A stretch of DNA of 64,000 nucleotides from an uncultured Bacillota bacterium (GTDB taxonomy: Bacteria > Bacillota_I > Bacilli_A > RFN20 > CAG-826), in NCBI GenBank assembly GCA_949298195.1, contig CASFVT010000007.1:116477-180476 (forward strand), given 5' to 3'. This document shows, piece by piece, positions 8,918-17,702 of the stretch (position 1 is its first letter; each line of letters begins with the position of its first letter). The translations under genes and the position numbers were made by a program. The notes under the pieces are model-generated. The model did not search any database and was not told where the DNA came from. It was given only the letters and a program-made list of their open reading frames with translations.

Positions 8918-8997
8918 ACGGGGTGACGTTTCAATATGTGACCCTCTTTTGGGCACCACATTATAGAACATTGGCCGTTGGCTTCTATATCCAACGG

Positions 8998-9555
8998 CTA
9001 TTTCTTCCTTTCCTCGATGGTCATCTTGACGACGGCAGGGAAGAGCATCGACGAGGCAACCGCGAGGAAACGGGTCATCTGGCGGTCGAAACGGAGGGGG
9101 GTGACATCTTGGTTATGGAAAAGATGGCTATATTCGTCGGCGACCATCCGGGCGAAGCGTCGGCAAGCGACCCTCGTCCCCTCCTTGGAAAGCCCGAGCC
9201 CAAGCTTCTTCCCGTAGTAGGAGAAATAGGAAGTCATGACTTTGGAAAAGAAGAAATCGTCGGGTAGCTCGCTGGCCGCGGAAGTGTAGGCGGCCCTCAG
9301 GAAGGCGAAATTATCCTTCGCGTATCTCTCGATGGCCTTCAGGTTGGCTTCGGGTTCCCCTCCCTCACTGAATCCGGGCACTTTTTCGCTTAGGAAGATC
9401 GAATTCAAGAGGTCGTAGATATCTTGGTAGTGGTAATAGAAAGTCTGGCGATGTGAGCCGCAAAAAGAGCAAAGCGTCCGGACGGTGATGTCCTTGAGGG
9501 GGGACGACAGCATCATCTCCTTGAGGGCGTTCTGGAACTTTGCCTCGGTCTTCAT
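8998..9555 (-). CDS. TetR/AcrR-family transcriptional regulator
   Basis: 185 residues. The N-terminal helix-turn-helix reads ITVRTLCSFCGSHRQTFYYH, followed by DIYDLLNSIF, which resembles the DhaS-like branch of the TetR family. The C-terminal helical part is too divergent to name a ligand. It starts directly after the psuG stop (TAG then ATG), at the end of the overlapping chain from tadA. A possible target is this operon itself, but no operator was identified. Confidence 0.85.
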   Translation of the reverse strand: MKTEAKFQNALKEMMLSSPLKDITVRTLCSFCGSHRQTFYYHYQDIYDLLNSIFLSEKVPGFSEGGEPEANLKAIERYAKDNFAFLRAAYTSAASELPDDFFFSKVMTSYFSYYGKKLGLGLSKEGTRVACRRFARMVADEYSHLFHNQDVTPLRFDRQMTRFLAVASSMLFPAVVKMTIEERKK

Positions 9556-10515
9556 CTATTCGGGCCTCACCGCCTTAGCGTAGCAGACGGCAATTTTGGC
9601 GGCCAGCCGTGCGTTGTTCTCCACAAGGGCGATGTTGGTCTCCAGCGAGGAGCCGCCGGTCAGTTTCGTAATCTCCGAAAGAAGGTAAGGCGTGAGGGAT
9701 TTGCCATGGATTTTTCTCTGTTTGGCATCTGCAACGGCTGTTTGGATGGCTGTTTCGGCTTCCTTGGGATCCATGGCCATTTCAACGGGGCAGGGGTTTG
9801 AAACCAATACCCCGCCGGTAAGCCCAAGCTCGATCCTGGCCATCAATACCCGGGCAGCGATTTCCGGATCGTCAAACTCGAGATCAACCGGGAGACCCGA
9901 TGAACGGGAATAGAAGGAGGCAAAGGTCGGGCTGCGATAGGAGAGTACGCTCACCCCTTGGCTTTCGAGAACCTCCAACGTCTTGGGGAGGTCGAGGATT
10001 GCCTTAGCCCCGGCACAGACGACAAGGACGTTGTGGCTACCGAGTTCGTAGAGGTCGCGCGAGACGTCCCAGGTCTCCTCGGCCCCACGGTGGACTCCCC
10101 CAATCCCGCCGGTCGCGAACACACGGATACCGGCCATTGACATGGCGATTATCGTGCCGCTGACCGTCATCGCGCCCCACTCTTTCCTTGCCATGACGAT
10201 CGGAAGATCGCGCCTCGACACTTTCTTGATGTCCTTGCGGGTGGAGAAAGACTCGATTTCTTCACGGCTTAAACCTACGACGATTTGTCCGTCGATCATC
10301 CCAATGGTGGCAGGGACGGCGCCTTCGGAACGGACGATAGCCTCAAGAGCCAAGGCGGTATCCCTGTTCATTGGGTAAGGCATGCCATGCGAAATGATGG
10401 TGCTCTCAAGGGCGACGATCGGCTTGTCCTCGAGGCCCGCTTGCTCGACTTCCTTCGAGTAGCGGATCCAGGGGTAGAAAAGTACTTTCTCGACGTGACG
10501 CTTAGGCAATTTCAT
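9556..10515 (-). CDS. psuG: pseudouridine-5'-phosphate glycosidase
   Basis: Cleaves pseudouridine 5'-phosphate into uracil and ribose 5-phosphate. 319 residues. Family hallmarks are visible: ALESTIISHGMPYP near 36-49, ATGGIGGVHRGAE (about 134-146) and SLETNIALVENNA at the C-terminus. The start overlaps the end of the P-type ATPase gene by 14 bases; GGAA lies about 10 bases upstream. No psuK kinase is adjacent, so the substrate kinase must be elsewhere. The first about 25 residues are more variable than the core. Confidence 0.92.
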   Translation of the reverse strand: MKLPKRHVEKVLFYPWIRYSKEVEQAGLEDKPIVALESTIISHGMPYPMNRDTALALEAIVRSEGAVPATIGMIDGQIVVGLSREEIESFSTRKDIKKVSRRDLPIVMARKEWGAMTVSGTIIAMSMAGIRVFATGGIGGVHRGAEETWDVSRDLYELGSHNVLVVCAGAKAILDLPKTLEVLESQGVSVLSYRSPTFASFYSRSSGLPVDLEFDDPEIAARVLMARIELGLTGGVLVSNPCPVEMAMDPKEAETAIQTAVADAKQRKIHGKSLTPYLLSEITKLTGGSSLETNIALVENNARLAAKIAVCYAKAVRPE

Positions 10516-13018
10516 CGTTTGGGGTTCCTTTCTTTTCAGCAGCCTTCTTCACGATGAGACGGTCAGTCAAGACGACGACCCCAAGATAGAAGAGGAGGCA
10601 AATGGCGATGTTGACGGCCACCATGAGGAGCACCATGCTCCCGTAGGGGTTTCCGGCGATGGCCCCGAAGTCGAGCCCGAAAAGACCCGAACCGTTTGGA
10701 TAGACGAGGAAGCGATCGACGAGGACCGCGACCAATAGTCCCGCGACCATCAATACAAAAACGAAGGTGCGGTAACGATCGAAAGGCAGACACGTCCTGA
10801 ACAAGGTGAAGATGGAAATGAGGGTGAAGGAGAGGACGGCCATCGTCACCACGAGGTTTTCGGTTTCGTAGACACCTGGGTAGATTGCTGAGATTGCGTA
10901 TACGAGGGCAACGGCCAGCACCTCGGTCAGCCCGGCCGGGATGGCTTTGGAAAGGATGTTCCCGAGGACGGTGCCTTTGAGGCGTTCATTTGAAGGCTGA
11001 AGGGCCAACAGGAAGCCGGCGATGCCGATGGTGAAAATCTCCCATAATGTCATGTTACTGGTCGAGAATGGGTAGTTGGCCCCGATTGCCCAATCGGCAA
11101 CGAGGAAGGCCAGAGACATTAAAATGGCGAAAGTGGTCTTGGCGAGGAAGAGGGAAGCTGTCCGTTGGATGTTGTTGATGACCCGGCGGCCCTCCCGCAC
11201 GACATCCGGAAGCTTGCTGAAATCGTTGTCTAAGCTCACGATGTGGGCGGCGTTCCGGGCCGCGGATGAGCCAGAAGCCATCGCAATCGAACAATCGGCC
11301 TTCTTGAGGGCAATGATGTCGTTTACCCCATCGCCGGTCATCGCGACTTTGTGGCCTTGCTTTTGAAGAGCCTCGATGATTAGGGCTTTCTGTTCGGGAC
11401 TGACCCGGCCAAAGACGGCATACTCGTCAATTATGGCGGGGATGTCCTCGTCATCGACCTTATCCATGGATATGAACCGGGTCGCGTTTTCGACTCCGCA
11501 GGCGTTGGCGATTTGGGAAACGGTAATCGGGTTGTCGCCGGAAACGATCTTCACCTCGACTCCGGACGATTGGAACCATTCAATGTTGGCCCTTGCGTCG
11601 TCCTTGATGTTGTCGGTAAGCGAAATCACGGATAAAAGGCTGGCTTTGCTGGGGATTTCCCCATTGACTATTTCTTTGGGGCTATGGAAGAGACCGATGA
11701 CCCGGTAACCTGATTTCATCAGGCGATTCGCGTCCTTTAGGGCGATGTCTGGAATCTTCCCATCGATGAATTCGAGGGCTCCCATGATATAGGTTCCGCC
11801 CCCGTCAACCGTCGCCGCCGAGAATTTCCTGGCACTATCGAAAGGAATGCTCTTGCTGACGTTGAGGGGTTCGACATCTTCGGCATAGCGGCCGATGGCC
11901 TCAGCCGTCGCGTTGTCGTCCCCGGTTGAGACGACGATGCTTTTGAGGGCCTCATTGATGGCGGTCGCGCTCACATCCGAATATTGGAACACTTCCCTGA
12001 CCGCCAGGCGGCCGTCGGTCAGGGTACCCGTCTTGTCGAAGCAAACCACATCGACCCGGGCAAGCATCTCGATGCAATAAAGTTCCTGAACATTCATCCG
12101 GCGCCGGTAGAGGTTGTAGACACCGATGGCCAGGGTGGCCGAAGTCAGAACATAGAGCCCGGCCGGAATCATCGCGACGAGCGATCCGGACAGGGACTTG
12201 ATGAAATCGCCATAGGTTTCTAACGACTCAAACCATCCTTCCTGGAAAAGCTCCGTCGCCGTCATGGCAATGCCCATGACGATGGCCACGATGCCGGTTG
12301 TCCAGAAAATGGCCAGTGAGGTTCGTTTGATTTCGCTTTTCGGGCGGTTGAACTGCTTGGCTTGTCTTTGGAGGGTTTCGGCATAGTTCGCGAGGCCAAT
12401 CTTCGTAACCCGGACGTAGCCCTTCCCGCTCTTGCAGAAAGAACCGGAAAGGACGTTGCTCCCCTCTTTCTTACCGACCGCCTCGCTTTCGCCGGTCAGC
12501 AGGGATTCGTCGGCGTCGAAGAACCCGCTCAGGACGATGCCATCACAGGGAATTTGGTCGCCGGATTTGATGACTAGGATGTCGCTTAGGACGATTTCGT
12601 CGACGTTGATCTCTTGCTCCTTCCCGTCCCGCATGACGGTTGCCTTTTCCCCATTTACCACCTTAAGGCGGTCGACCAGGAGGCGCACCCGGATGTCGGC
12701 AATGACCCCGATGGCAATGTTGAGCCCGAGGGGGGCAAGGAAAAAGAACTGGGTGATGGGTAGCCCGGCCACGATCATGAGGGCCGCAATGACAAAGAAC
12801 ACGATGTTGAAGAAAGTGAAGACGTTGTCGCAAATGATCCGCCAATAGGATTTGGTGACTTTTTTCTTTGTCTTGTTGACGAGTCCGTCCTTCTTTCGCG
12901 ATTCCACTTGGGCTTCGGTAAGACCGAACATGAAGTCGGCCTCCATCGATTCGGCGGCCTGGATCTTCTTCTGCAGTTCTTCGCTTTTGTAATTGGATAA
13001 TCGTGCTTCGATCATCAT
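10502..13018 (-). CDS. P-type cation-transporting ATPase (CtpE/Exp7-like)
   Basis: 838 residues. Core P-type motifs are all present: TGES in the actuator domain (about 175), the phosphorylated aspartate in CFDKTGTLTDG (about 325-335), and TGDGVNDI in the hinge. About eight to ten membrane helices are seen, including pairs before TGES, a pair before DKTGT ending in MIPAGLYVLTS, and several at the C-terminus. The M4 motif and overall layout resemble the CtpE/Exp7 group, linked to calcium in other bacteria; the ion here is inferred only. It overlaps the ABC gene as ATGA. A second ATG three bases on (13015) has better spacing from AGGAG. Confidence 0.9.
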   Translation of the reverse strand: MMIEARLSNYKSEELQKKIQAAESMEADFMFGLTEAQVESRKKDGLVNKTKKKVTKSYWRIICDNVFTFFNIVFFVIAALMIVAGLPITQFFFLAPLGLNIAIGVIADIRVRLLVDRLKVVNGEKATVMRDGKEQEINVDEIVLSDILVIKSGDQIPCDGIVLSGFFDADESLLTGESEAVGKKEGSNVLSGSFCKSGKGYVRVTKIGLANYAETLQRQAKQFNRPKSEIKRTSLAIFWTTGIVAIVMGIAMTATELFQEGWFESLETYGDFIKSLSGSLVAMIPAGLYVLTSATLAIGVYNLYRRRMNVQELYCIEMLARVDVVCFDKTGTLTDGRLAVREVFQYSDVSATAINEALKSIVVSTGDDNATAEAIGRYAEDVEPLNVSKSIPFDSARKFSAATVDGGGTYIMGALEFIDGKIPDIALKDANRLMKSGYRVIGLFHSPKEIVNGEIPSKASLLSVISLTDNIKDDARANIEWFQSSGVEVKIVSGDNPITVSQIANACGVENATRFISMDKVDDEDIPAIIDEYAVFGRVSPEQKALIIEALQKQGHKVAMTGDGVNDIIALKKADCSIAMASGSSAARNAAHIVSLDNDFSKLPDVVREGRRVINNIQRTASLFLAKTTFAILMSLAFLVADWAIGANYPFSTSNMTLWEIFTIGIAGFLLALQPSNERLKGTVLGNILSKAIPAGLTEVLAVALVYAISAIYPGVYETENLVVTMAVLSFTLISIFTLFRTCLPFDRYRTFVFVLMVAGLLVAVLVDRFLVYPNGSGLFGLDFGAIAGNPYGSMVLLMVAVNIAICLLFYLGVVVLTDRLIVKKAAEKKGTPNDEIA

Positions 13019-15900
13019 TCACTCCTCAATGCGACGACAGGGTCTTTCTTGGCGGCTAGGCGGGCCGGGATGAGCCCGGCGACAAACGACAGAAGGATCG
13101 ACGCAGCAACGAGGGCGAGAGCCAGTAGGGGCGAGAGGCTGGCTAGGTTGGGCAAACTGATGACGCTCGCGAAAACTGATGAAACGATGGCGTTGAGCGG
13201 TATGGTCAAGATGTAGGCCGCCAGAATGCCGATAAGGCCGGCGACTCCACCGATGATGACGCACTCGGCCTCGAAGAGGCGGCCCACATCCTTCTTGCGG
13301 GCCCCACAGGCTCTAAGTATCCCGATTTCCTTCGTCCTTTCAAGGACGGAAACATAGGTGATGACAGCCATCATTATCGAACTGACGAGGAGAGAAACCG
13401 AGGCGAGGACGACAAGGACGACCGATATCATCGTCACCATTTGCCCTAGGCCGTCGGTGAAGTCGGCCATTGCGTCGATGTAATCAACTTGATGCGAGGG
13501 TTCTTTCCCCTCGTTGTAGGCATCGAGATAGGAGCGGAGTTCCGGTTTGGTCGTCATCGAGGCGGGAAAGACCAGGATCGAGGTTACCAGCGAATAGCCT
13601 TCCGCATAGGCAACGAAATCGGCAAAGTTGAGTCCGTCGGAATCCGAAGAGAAGAAACCGTCGTCCATCACGATCTTGATCAAATCGGCGAGAGGTACCG
13701 AGCCTCCGTTGACAAGGGGTTCGAGGATACTTCTAGCGTCTTCTTCATTGAAGGTTGCCCCGATTCTCCTCGAGTAAAGCAAGTAACCATATGTGGTCAA
13801 CCAGTCCGGGGGTTGATCAATTTCTAGGTAGGTTTCGTATGTAAAGAAACTCCGGTAGCATATGACCCCGGATAGGCTGTCAATGAAAGAAGTCATGGTA
13901 CTGGCGTTGATGGAACTCAAATCCAGGTTTGCCAAAGCCTCGTTCAAGGAAAGAAGGGCGTCTTTCCTTTCTTCCGAACTCCCGGCCGTGAATTCCGGGA
14001 GGTACCAACCGTCACGCTGCATCTCGGCCATTGCCTGGGCTTCCTCGCTCGTGTCGTTCCGGAAATACTCAGAGAGGGAAGGCAGGTAACCGATTGAGCA
14101 GGGCATCGTCGAGATGACGCTTTCCGCACTCGGACGGACAACTCCGACGATCTTGAGTTCGATCGGGTTGTTGCTTTCGTCAAAATAGAACTCCCGGTAT
14201 GAGTCGCTGTCGTTGCCAGGAGCCACATAGGGTTTCAGCTCGATTTCCCTTTTCCCGTCTGCGGTCGCCTTCAACGTCCTGTCAATGGGGTCAAAGCTGA
14301 TGGACAAACCGTCATAAGCGGTCGTTTTATAGGAGTATCCATCTGTTTTGCGGTAGAAATCCTGTGGCAAATAGGCTTTGTATGTTTTCTTCTCAAGGAG
14401 CTCGGAGAAATGGATGGCCGTTCCTCCGTAGCCGGACGAGGGAACTATCCCGAGCGCTTGGAGGGTTGAGGAAGAGATTTGGTTGTAACGGTCGACAATG
14501 AGGACGAGGTCGTTCATCGAGGTCGGGTAACGGCCGTAGATGAGGTCATATTGGGAAGACGGGTCTTCCTCCGTCCCAAGTCCGTAAAGAGGATGGAAGA
14601 CGCTTGATGGAAGGGAGGCCAAGGAAGTAACCATCGAGGTCATGGAATTCGAGGAAGCCCCTTGGTCTTGGTTGAGCAGGTAGAAGGTCGCTTCCGGGTC
14701 GTTTTCGTCAATGGTGGAGGATGTGATGATGTTGAAGCTTGCTCCTTCCTTTTGGATCAAGACGTCGCTAGCGAGATTCCGCTTAGCGAGTTCAGGGTCG
14801 TCAATGAGTGCTTGTACATAGTCAATGTATTCGTTGGAAATGTCGTTGGTTTTGCTGACATACGATTGGCCTGTCGTCTCGAGGACATATAGATTGTCGT
14901 CATTTGGGTATTCGTCGCCGTTTTCATTCCCGGCCGTAGTCGAAGAATAGACAACCGTTCGCTTGTTGATGGTGATGGGTACCGAGGCGGCCATCGAGGT
15001 CTCGACATCGGACACGTAGGAGGTAAATCCGGTTGCCAAAGCCAAGACCAAACCAACCCCGGCAATCCCGACACTCGAAGCCAAGGAGGTCAAGATTGCC
15101 CGGCCTTTCTTGGACATGACGTTCTTCGCTGAGCTTTTGATGGCCGCGAAAAAGCCCATCGCCGTCTTCCCCTCTCCCCCGGTGCCCAAGGAAGGCTCTA
15201 AGGCTACCAGGGGCTTGGTGTCGGATACGATTTTTCCATCCCCCATCTCCACCAAACGGTCACTGTAGCGTTCGGCCAGGCTGCGGTTGTGGCTAACCAA
15301 AATGACAAGACGGTCCTTGGAGGCTTCTTTGAGGAGGGAAATTACCTCTTCCGAAGATTTCGAATCGAGAGCTCCGGTCGGCTCATCGGCAAGGATGATG
15401 TCCGGGGAAGAGGCCAAGGCCCTGGCGATGGCCACCCGCTGGGCTTGACCACCGGAAAGCTGGTTCGGCTTTTTCTTCTCAAGTCCGGCGAGCCCAACCT
15501 TGAAGAGGGCTTCTTTGGCCATCGTTTCCCGCTCCCGGGGTTTGATGCCGGCCAAAAGGGGGACGGTCTCGACGTTGTCGATCACCGTCTCGTGGGGAAT
15601 GAGGTTGTAGGACTGAAAGACAAAGCCCAGACGTTTGTTCCGGTAGGCATCCCAATCGCGGTCTTTGAAAGAGGAGGTGTCCTTTCCGTCGATGAGTAGC
15701 CGTCCTCGGGTGGCCCGGTCGAGGCCCCCGATGATGTTGAGAAGGGTCGTCTTCCCGCATCCGGAAGGTCCGAGGATGGAGACGAAGCCGGTTTTGGGGA
15801 AGGCCAAGGAAATCCCGTCGAGGGCCGTGAACGGGTTCCCGTCGACGTAATATTCCTTCCCGATTCCCTCCAATAGGAGGAAGGCCCGTTCTTTAGCCAT
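13015..15900 (-). CDS. MacB-type ABC transporter, ATPase fused to FtsX-like permease
   Basis: 961 residues from the ATG at 15900. The N-terminal ATPase (about 1-235) has Walker A GPSGCGKTT, signature LSGGQAQRVAIARAL and Walker B with ILADEPTGALD. One membrane helix (about 270-290) is followed by a very large extracytoplasmic region (about 300-820) rich in serine and threonine, then three helices forming the FtsX domain, ending LIPARLAAKKDPVVALRS. This is the mechanotransmission type that moves peptides or lipoproteins rather than a classic importer. The start overlaps the tadA stop by 8 bases and the stop overlaps the ATPase start. The substrate is unknown. Confidence 0.9.
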   Translation of the reverse strand: MAKERAFLLLEGIGKEYYVDGNPFTALDGISLAFPKTGFVSILGPSGCGKTTLLNIIGGLDRATRGRLLIDGKDTSSFKDRDWDAYRNKRLGFVFQSYNLIPHETVIDNVETVPLLAGIKPRERETMAKEALFKVGLAGLEKKKPNQLSGGQAQRVAIARALASSPDIILADEPTGALDSKSSEEVISLLKEASKDRLVILVSHNRSLAERYSDRLVEMGDGKIVSDTKPLVALEPSLGTGGEGKTAMGFFAAIKSSAKNVMSKKGRAILTSLASSVGIAGVGLVLALATGFTSYVSDVETSMAASVPITINKRTVVYSSTTAGNENGDEYPNDDNLYVLETTGQSYVSKTNDISNEYIDYVQALIDDPELAKRNLASDVLIQKEGASFNIITSSTIDENDPEATFYLLNQDQGASSNSMTSMVTSLASLPSSVFHPLYGLGTEEDPSSQYDLIYGRYPTSMNDLVLIVDRYNQISSSTLQALGIVPSSGYGGTAIHFSELLEKKTYKAYLPQDFYRKTDGYSYKTTAYDGLSISFDPIDRTLKATADGKREIELKPYVAPGNDSDSYREFYFDESNNPIELKIVGVVRPSAESVISTMPCSIGYLPSLSEYFRNDTSEEAQAMAEMQRDGWYLPEFTAGSSEERKDALLSLNEALANLDLSSINASTMTSFIDSLSGVICYRSFFTYETYLEIDQPPDWLTTYGYLLYSRRIGATFNEEDARSILEPLVNGGSVPLADLIKIVMDDGFFSSDSDGLNFADFVAYAEGYSLVTSILVFPASMTTKPELRSYLDAYNEGKEPSHQVDYIDAMADFTDGLGQMVTMISVVLVVLASVSLLVSSIMMAVITYVSVLERTKEIGILRACGARKKDVGRLFEAECVIIGGVAGLIGILAAYILTIPLNAIVSSVFASVISLPNLASLSPLLALALVAASILLSFVAGLIPARLAAKKDPVVALRSE

Positions 15901-16354
15901 TGCCTTCCTTTCTCTTTGAAGCAAAGAAAGAAGCAAGAAGCGCCTCGGCTTCCTCTGCCATTATCCCGCTTGTCAAAAGGGGCACCCCATCGGAGGTTGG
16001 TTGATCGAACACATGGTAACGGCTCTTGATGGCCCCCATTGTTGGGTCATCCACCCCATAAACCACCCGAAAAAGGCGACTTTGGATGATTGCGCCGGCG
16101 CACATGAGGCATGGTTCGAGGGTTACGTAAAGGGTTGCCCCTTCAAGGCGCGGCCTCTTGAGAACGCGGGCCGCCCCATCAAGGGCGGCAATCTCGGCAT
16201 GGCCGCTGACCAGAAACCCCCCTTCCCGGCGGTTGTGCCCGGTGGCAATGACCCGACCGTCCTTCACCACCACGGCCCCTACCGGGACCTCGCCTTCCAA
16301 GTAGGCCTTCCTGGCTTCCTCGAGAGCCAAAGACATGTAATGAAAATCGTCCAC
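15893..16354 (-). CDS. tadA: tRNA-specific adenosine deaminase
   Basis: Converts the wobble adenosine of tRNA-Arg(ACG) to inosine. 153 residues from the GTG at 16354. The zinc and catalytic motif is SGHAEIAAL, with the second zinc motif LEPCLMCAGAI. The open frame runs to another GTG at 16381, but that start lies inside the SRP RNA; the GTG at 16354 yields VDDFHYMSLALEEA, the common family start. No strong ribosome site is visible, so the start is tentative. It heads an overlapping chain with the ABC transporter and sits beside the SRP RNA, as in many Firmicutes. Confidence 0.92.
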   Translation of the reverse strand: MDDFHYMSLALEEARKAYLEGEVPVGAVVVKDGRVIATGHNRREGGFLVSGHAEIAALDGAARVLKRPRLEGATLYVTLEPCLMCAGAIIQSRLFRVVYGVDDPTMGAIKSRYHVFDQPTSDGVPLLTSGIMAEEAEALLASFFASKRKEGNG

Positions 16355-16369
16355 CTTTTGATGATAGCA

Positions 16370-16457
16370 AAAAGAAACCACCGCGCATGGGTCGAAACCT
16401 TAAGGCTGCTCAGTTCCCCGCCTGACCTGGTTCGGAACCGACCCATCGCGATGGCTC
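16370..16457 (-). ncRNA. ffs: signal recognition particle RNA, small bacterial (4.5S) type
   Basis: About 88 nt. The conserved domain IV is recognisable as CCAGGTCAGG, a GGGGAA-containing tip, then AGCAGCC. It is flanked by GGTTCCGAA and a long closing helix: the segment GAGCCATCGCG-ATGGGTCG pairs with CGACCCATG-CGCGGTGGTTTC, with one bulge. A T-run follows the closing helix directly, so the helix itself may act as the terminator. The neighbour tadA matches the usual Firmicutes context. This RNA binds Ffh and targets membrane proteins. Confidence 0.9.
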
Positions 16458-16461
16458 GCCC

Positions 16462-16491
16462 ATTATAAGGGCTTTTCTACCCAAGCGTGAA
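16462..16491 (-). promoter_or_regulatory. SRP RNA promoter
   Basis: TATAAT (16462-16467) on the minus strand with a weak TTCACG -35 (16486-16491) at 18-nt spacing. Start falls near 16455. Confidence 0.75.
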
Positions 16492-16688
16492 AAAATCGCC
16501 ATCCAAATACATTCCTTCGCCCACAGGTCTCCGGTGTAGAAGGCCGGGGTACAAGCCGGGGCTTCTTGTCGTAAACAGAAGAGCGCAACGCTTCAAACAA
16601 CCATCCAGAAAGCGCAAACCCAATGTCGTCGAGGTATTTCAAATTAGTTACGGAAAACAGAAACTTCGCAAATTTATGCATTTTCTTG

Positions 16689-16717
16689 TTGACAAGGGTT
16701 GCTATGGACACGATAAT
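16689..16717 (+). promoter_or_regulatory. promoter of the large tandem-unit RNA
   Basis: TTGACA (16689-16694), exactly 17 nt, then GATAAT (16712-16717). One of the best promoters in the window. Between the SRP promoter and this site (16492-16688) I see no gene, only a short imperfect hairpin near 16545. Confidence 0.85.
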
Positions 16718-16762
16718 TCGCCTCACAACCCGGCGACGACCGCGACGAGTTGTGAGAATCGA

Positions 16763-16878
16763 CCCGAGAAATCGGGCACGGACCACCTGCTGGTGACTTG
16801 AAGAAAGGTGCCGCTCAAGGGCACGGGGATAAGCAGGGCCAACGCGATGGCAGAAGCGCGCTATGCGAGAGAACTCGC
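16763..16878 (+). repeat. tandem RNA unit 1
   Basis: Hairpin A CCGA-GAAA-TCGG; loop B CCUGC pairs with GCAGG downstream; hairpin C GTGC/GCAC; hairpin D CGCG/CGCG; hairpin E GCGAG-AGAA-CTCGC. Confidence 0.8.
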
Positions 16879-16949
16879 GACCTCCTGACGACGGTCGAAA
16901 TCGGGAAGGGGGCGAAGCGGATCGACATCTCAACCGTTTCGAAAGCGAT

Positions 16950-17064
16950 CTGCGGAAGCAGACACGGCCCAGCTTGCCGGGGACTTGAAGAAGGCATCGC
17001 CCAAGGATGCAGCGATAGGCAAGACGCCCATTCCGAAAAGAGTGGTAGGCCGGGAGAAACCCGG
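16950..17064 (+). repeat. tandem RNA unit 2
   Basis: Hairpin A CTGC-GGAA-GCAG; loop B CUUGCC pairs with GGCAAG, the most telling covariation because both sides differ from the other units; hairpin C GCATC/GATGC; hairpin D CCATTC/GAGTGG; hairpin E CCGGG-AGAAA-CCCGG. Confidence 0.8.
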
Positions 17065-17132
17065 AACCGAAGATGGCTAGGTCGAAGCCAAACGACGGTC
17101 GATGCGGGGCAACATCCGTATCGAGACAATCG

Positions 17133-17251
17133 GCCCGCGAACAACGGGCACGGCCCACCTGTGGGGAGTTGAAGAAGCTGCCGCTCAAGGGCAGGCACGG
17201 ATAAACAGGCCAGATCGCACTGGAGAAAGCGATAGGCAAGGAGAAGCCTTG
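17133..17251 (+). repeat. tandem RNA unit 3
   Basis: Hairpin A GCCCG/CGGGC with a 7-nt loop; loop B CCUGU pairs with ACAGG; hairpin C CTGCC/GGCAG; hairpin D TCGC/GCGA; hairpin E CAAGG-AGAAG-CCTTG. Confidence 0.8.
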
Positions 17252-17324
17252 TGAGTCCCGGTCCAAAGTTGCTGAGGGAAGCGGGAACCGATGGGAAAGC
17301 GGCCAAGGCACCATCGGACAAGCG

Positions 17325-17442
17325 GCTCGCATCGAGCGAGCACGGTCCCCTGCGGGAGACTCAAAGAAGGACACCGGCGTACCCCGGTGGACGTCTAAGC
17401 AGGCTGGCGCGGCAGTTCCGCGATAGGCAAGGAGAAACCTTG
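17325..17442 (+). repeat. tandem RNA unit 4
   Basis: Hairpin A GCTCG/CGAGC with a 7-nt loop; loop B CCUGC pairs with GCAGG; hairpin C ACCGG/CCGGT; hairpin D CGCGG/CCGCG; hairpin E CAAGG-AGAAA-CCTTG. The ACUUGAAGA string is altered to ACUCAAAGA. Confidence 0.8.
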
Positions 17443-17520
17443 TAGGCCCTTCGTCCGGAGGCCGCTCCGGAAAGGAAGCGCGAGAGGCGGCCCGCAATCT
17501 GAAGCCGCTTCCCAAATCGA

Positions 17521-17639
17521 CCGGTCGCAAGATCGGCACGGCCCACCTGTTGGGGACTTGAAGAGGCGTCGCCAATGGACGCAAAGGATAAACAGGCCAA
17601 CCGCGGGGGAAAGGCGCGGTAGGCGGGGAGAATCCCCGC
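17521..17639 (+). repeat. tandem RNA unit 5
   Basis: Hairpin A CCGGTC-GCAA-GATCGG; loop B CCUGU pairs with ACAGG; hairpin C CGTC/GACG; hairpin D CCGCG/CGCGG; hairpin E GCGGGG-AGAAT-CCCCGC (one T extends the loop). Followed by two 3' hairpins and the terminator. Confidence 0.8.
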
Positions 17640-17702
17640 AGCCCTCCTCCTGGGATTGCCAGGAAGGAGGGGAAACCGTCGTTTCTCCGGAAGCGACAGA
17701 GG

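Noticed and set aside
8822..8960. Known riboswitch upstream of the M50-like gene
   Set aside because: Pairing is evident, but I could not match the core to any aptamer I know, so no class is claimed.
16492..16688. tRNA gene or dnaX remnant between SRP RNA and the large RNA
   Set aside because: No cloverleaf, TTC-loop string or coding similarity; only an imperfect hairpin with a CCGGGG repeat near 16541-16572.
16776..17541. CRISPR-like array
   Set aside because: The units are long (about 190 nt), vary in stem sequence, and have no identical short direct repeats or unique spacers. No cas genes are present.
16463..17584. 373-residue open frame on the minus strand across the tandem RNA units
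   Set aside because: It is extremely rich in Arg, Pro and Ser with no domain, lacks a ribosome site, lies opposite a promoter-terminator pair, and its frame is not kept by the unit spacing (196 is not a multiple of three). It is a by-product of GC-rich repeats.
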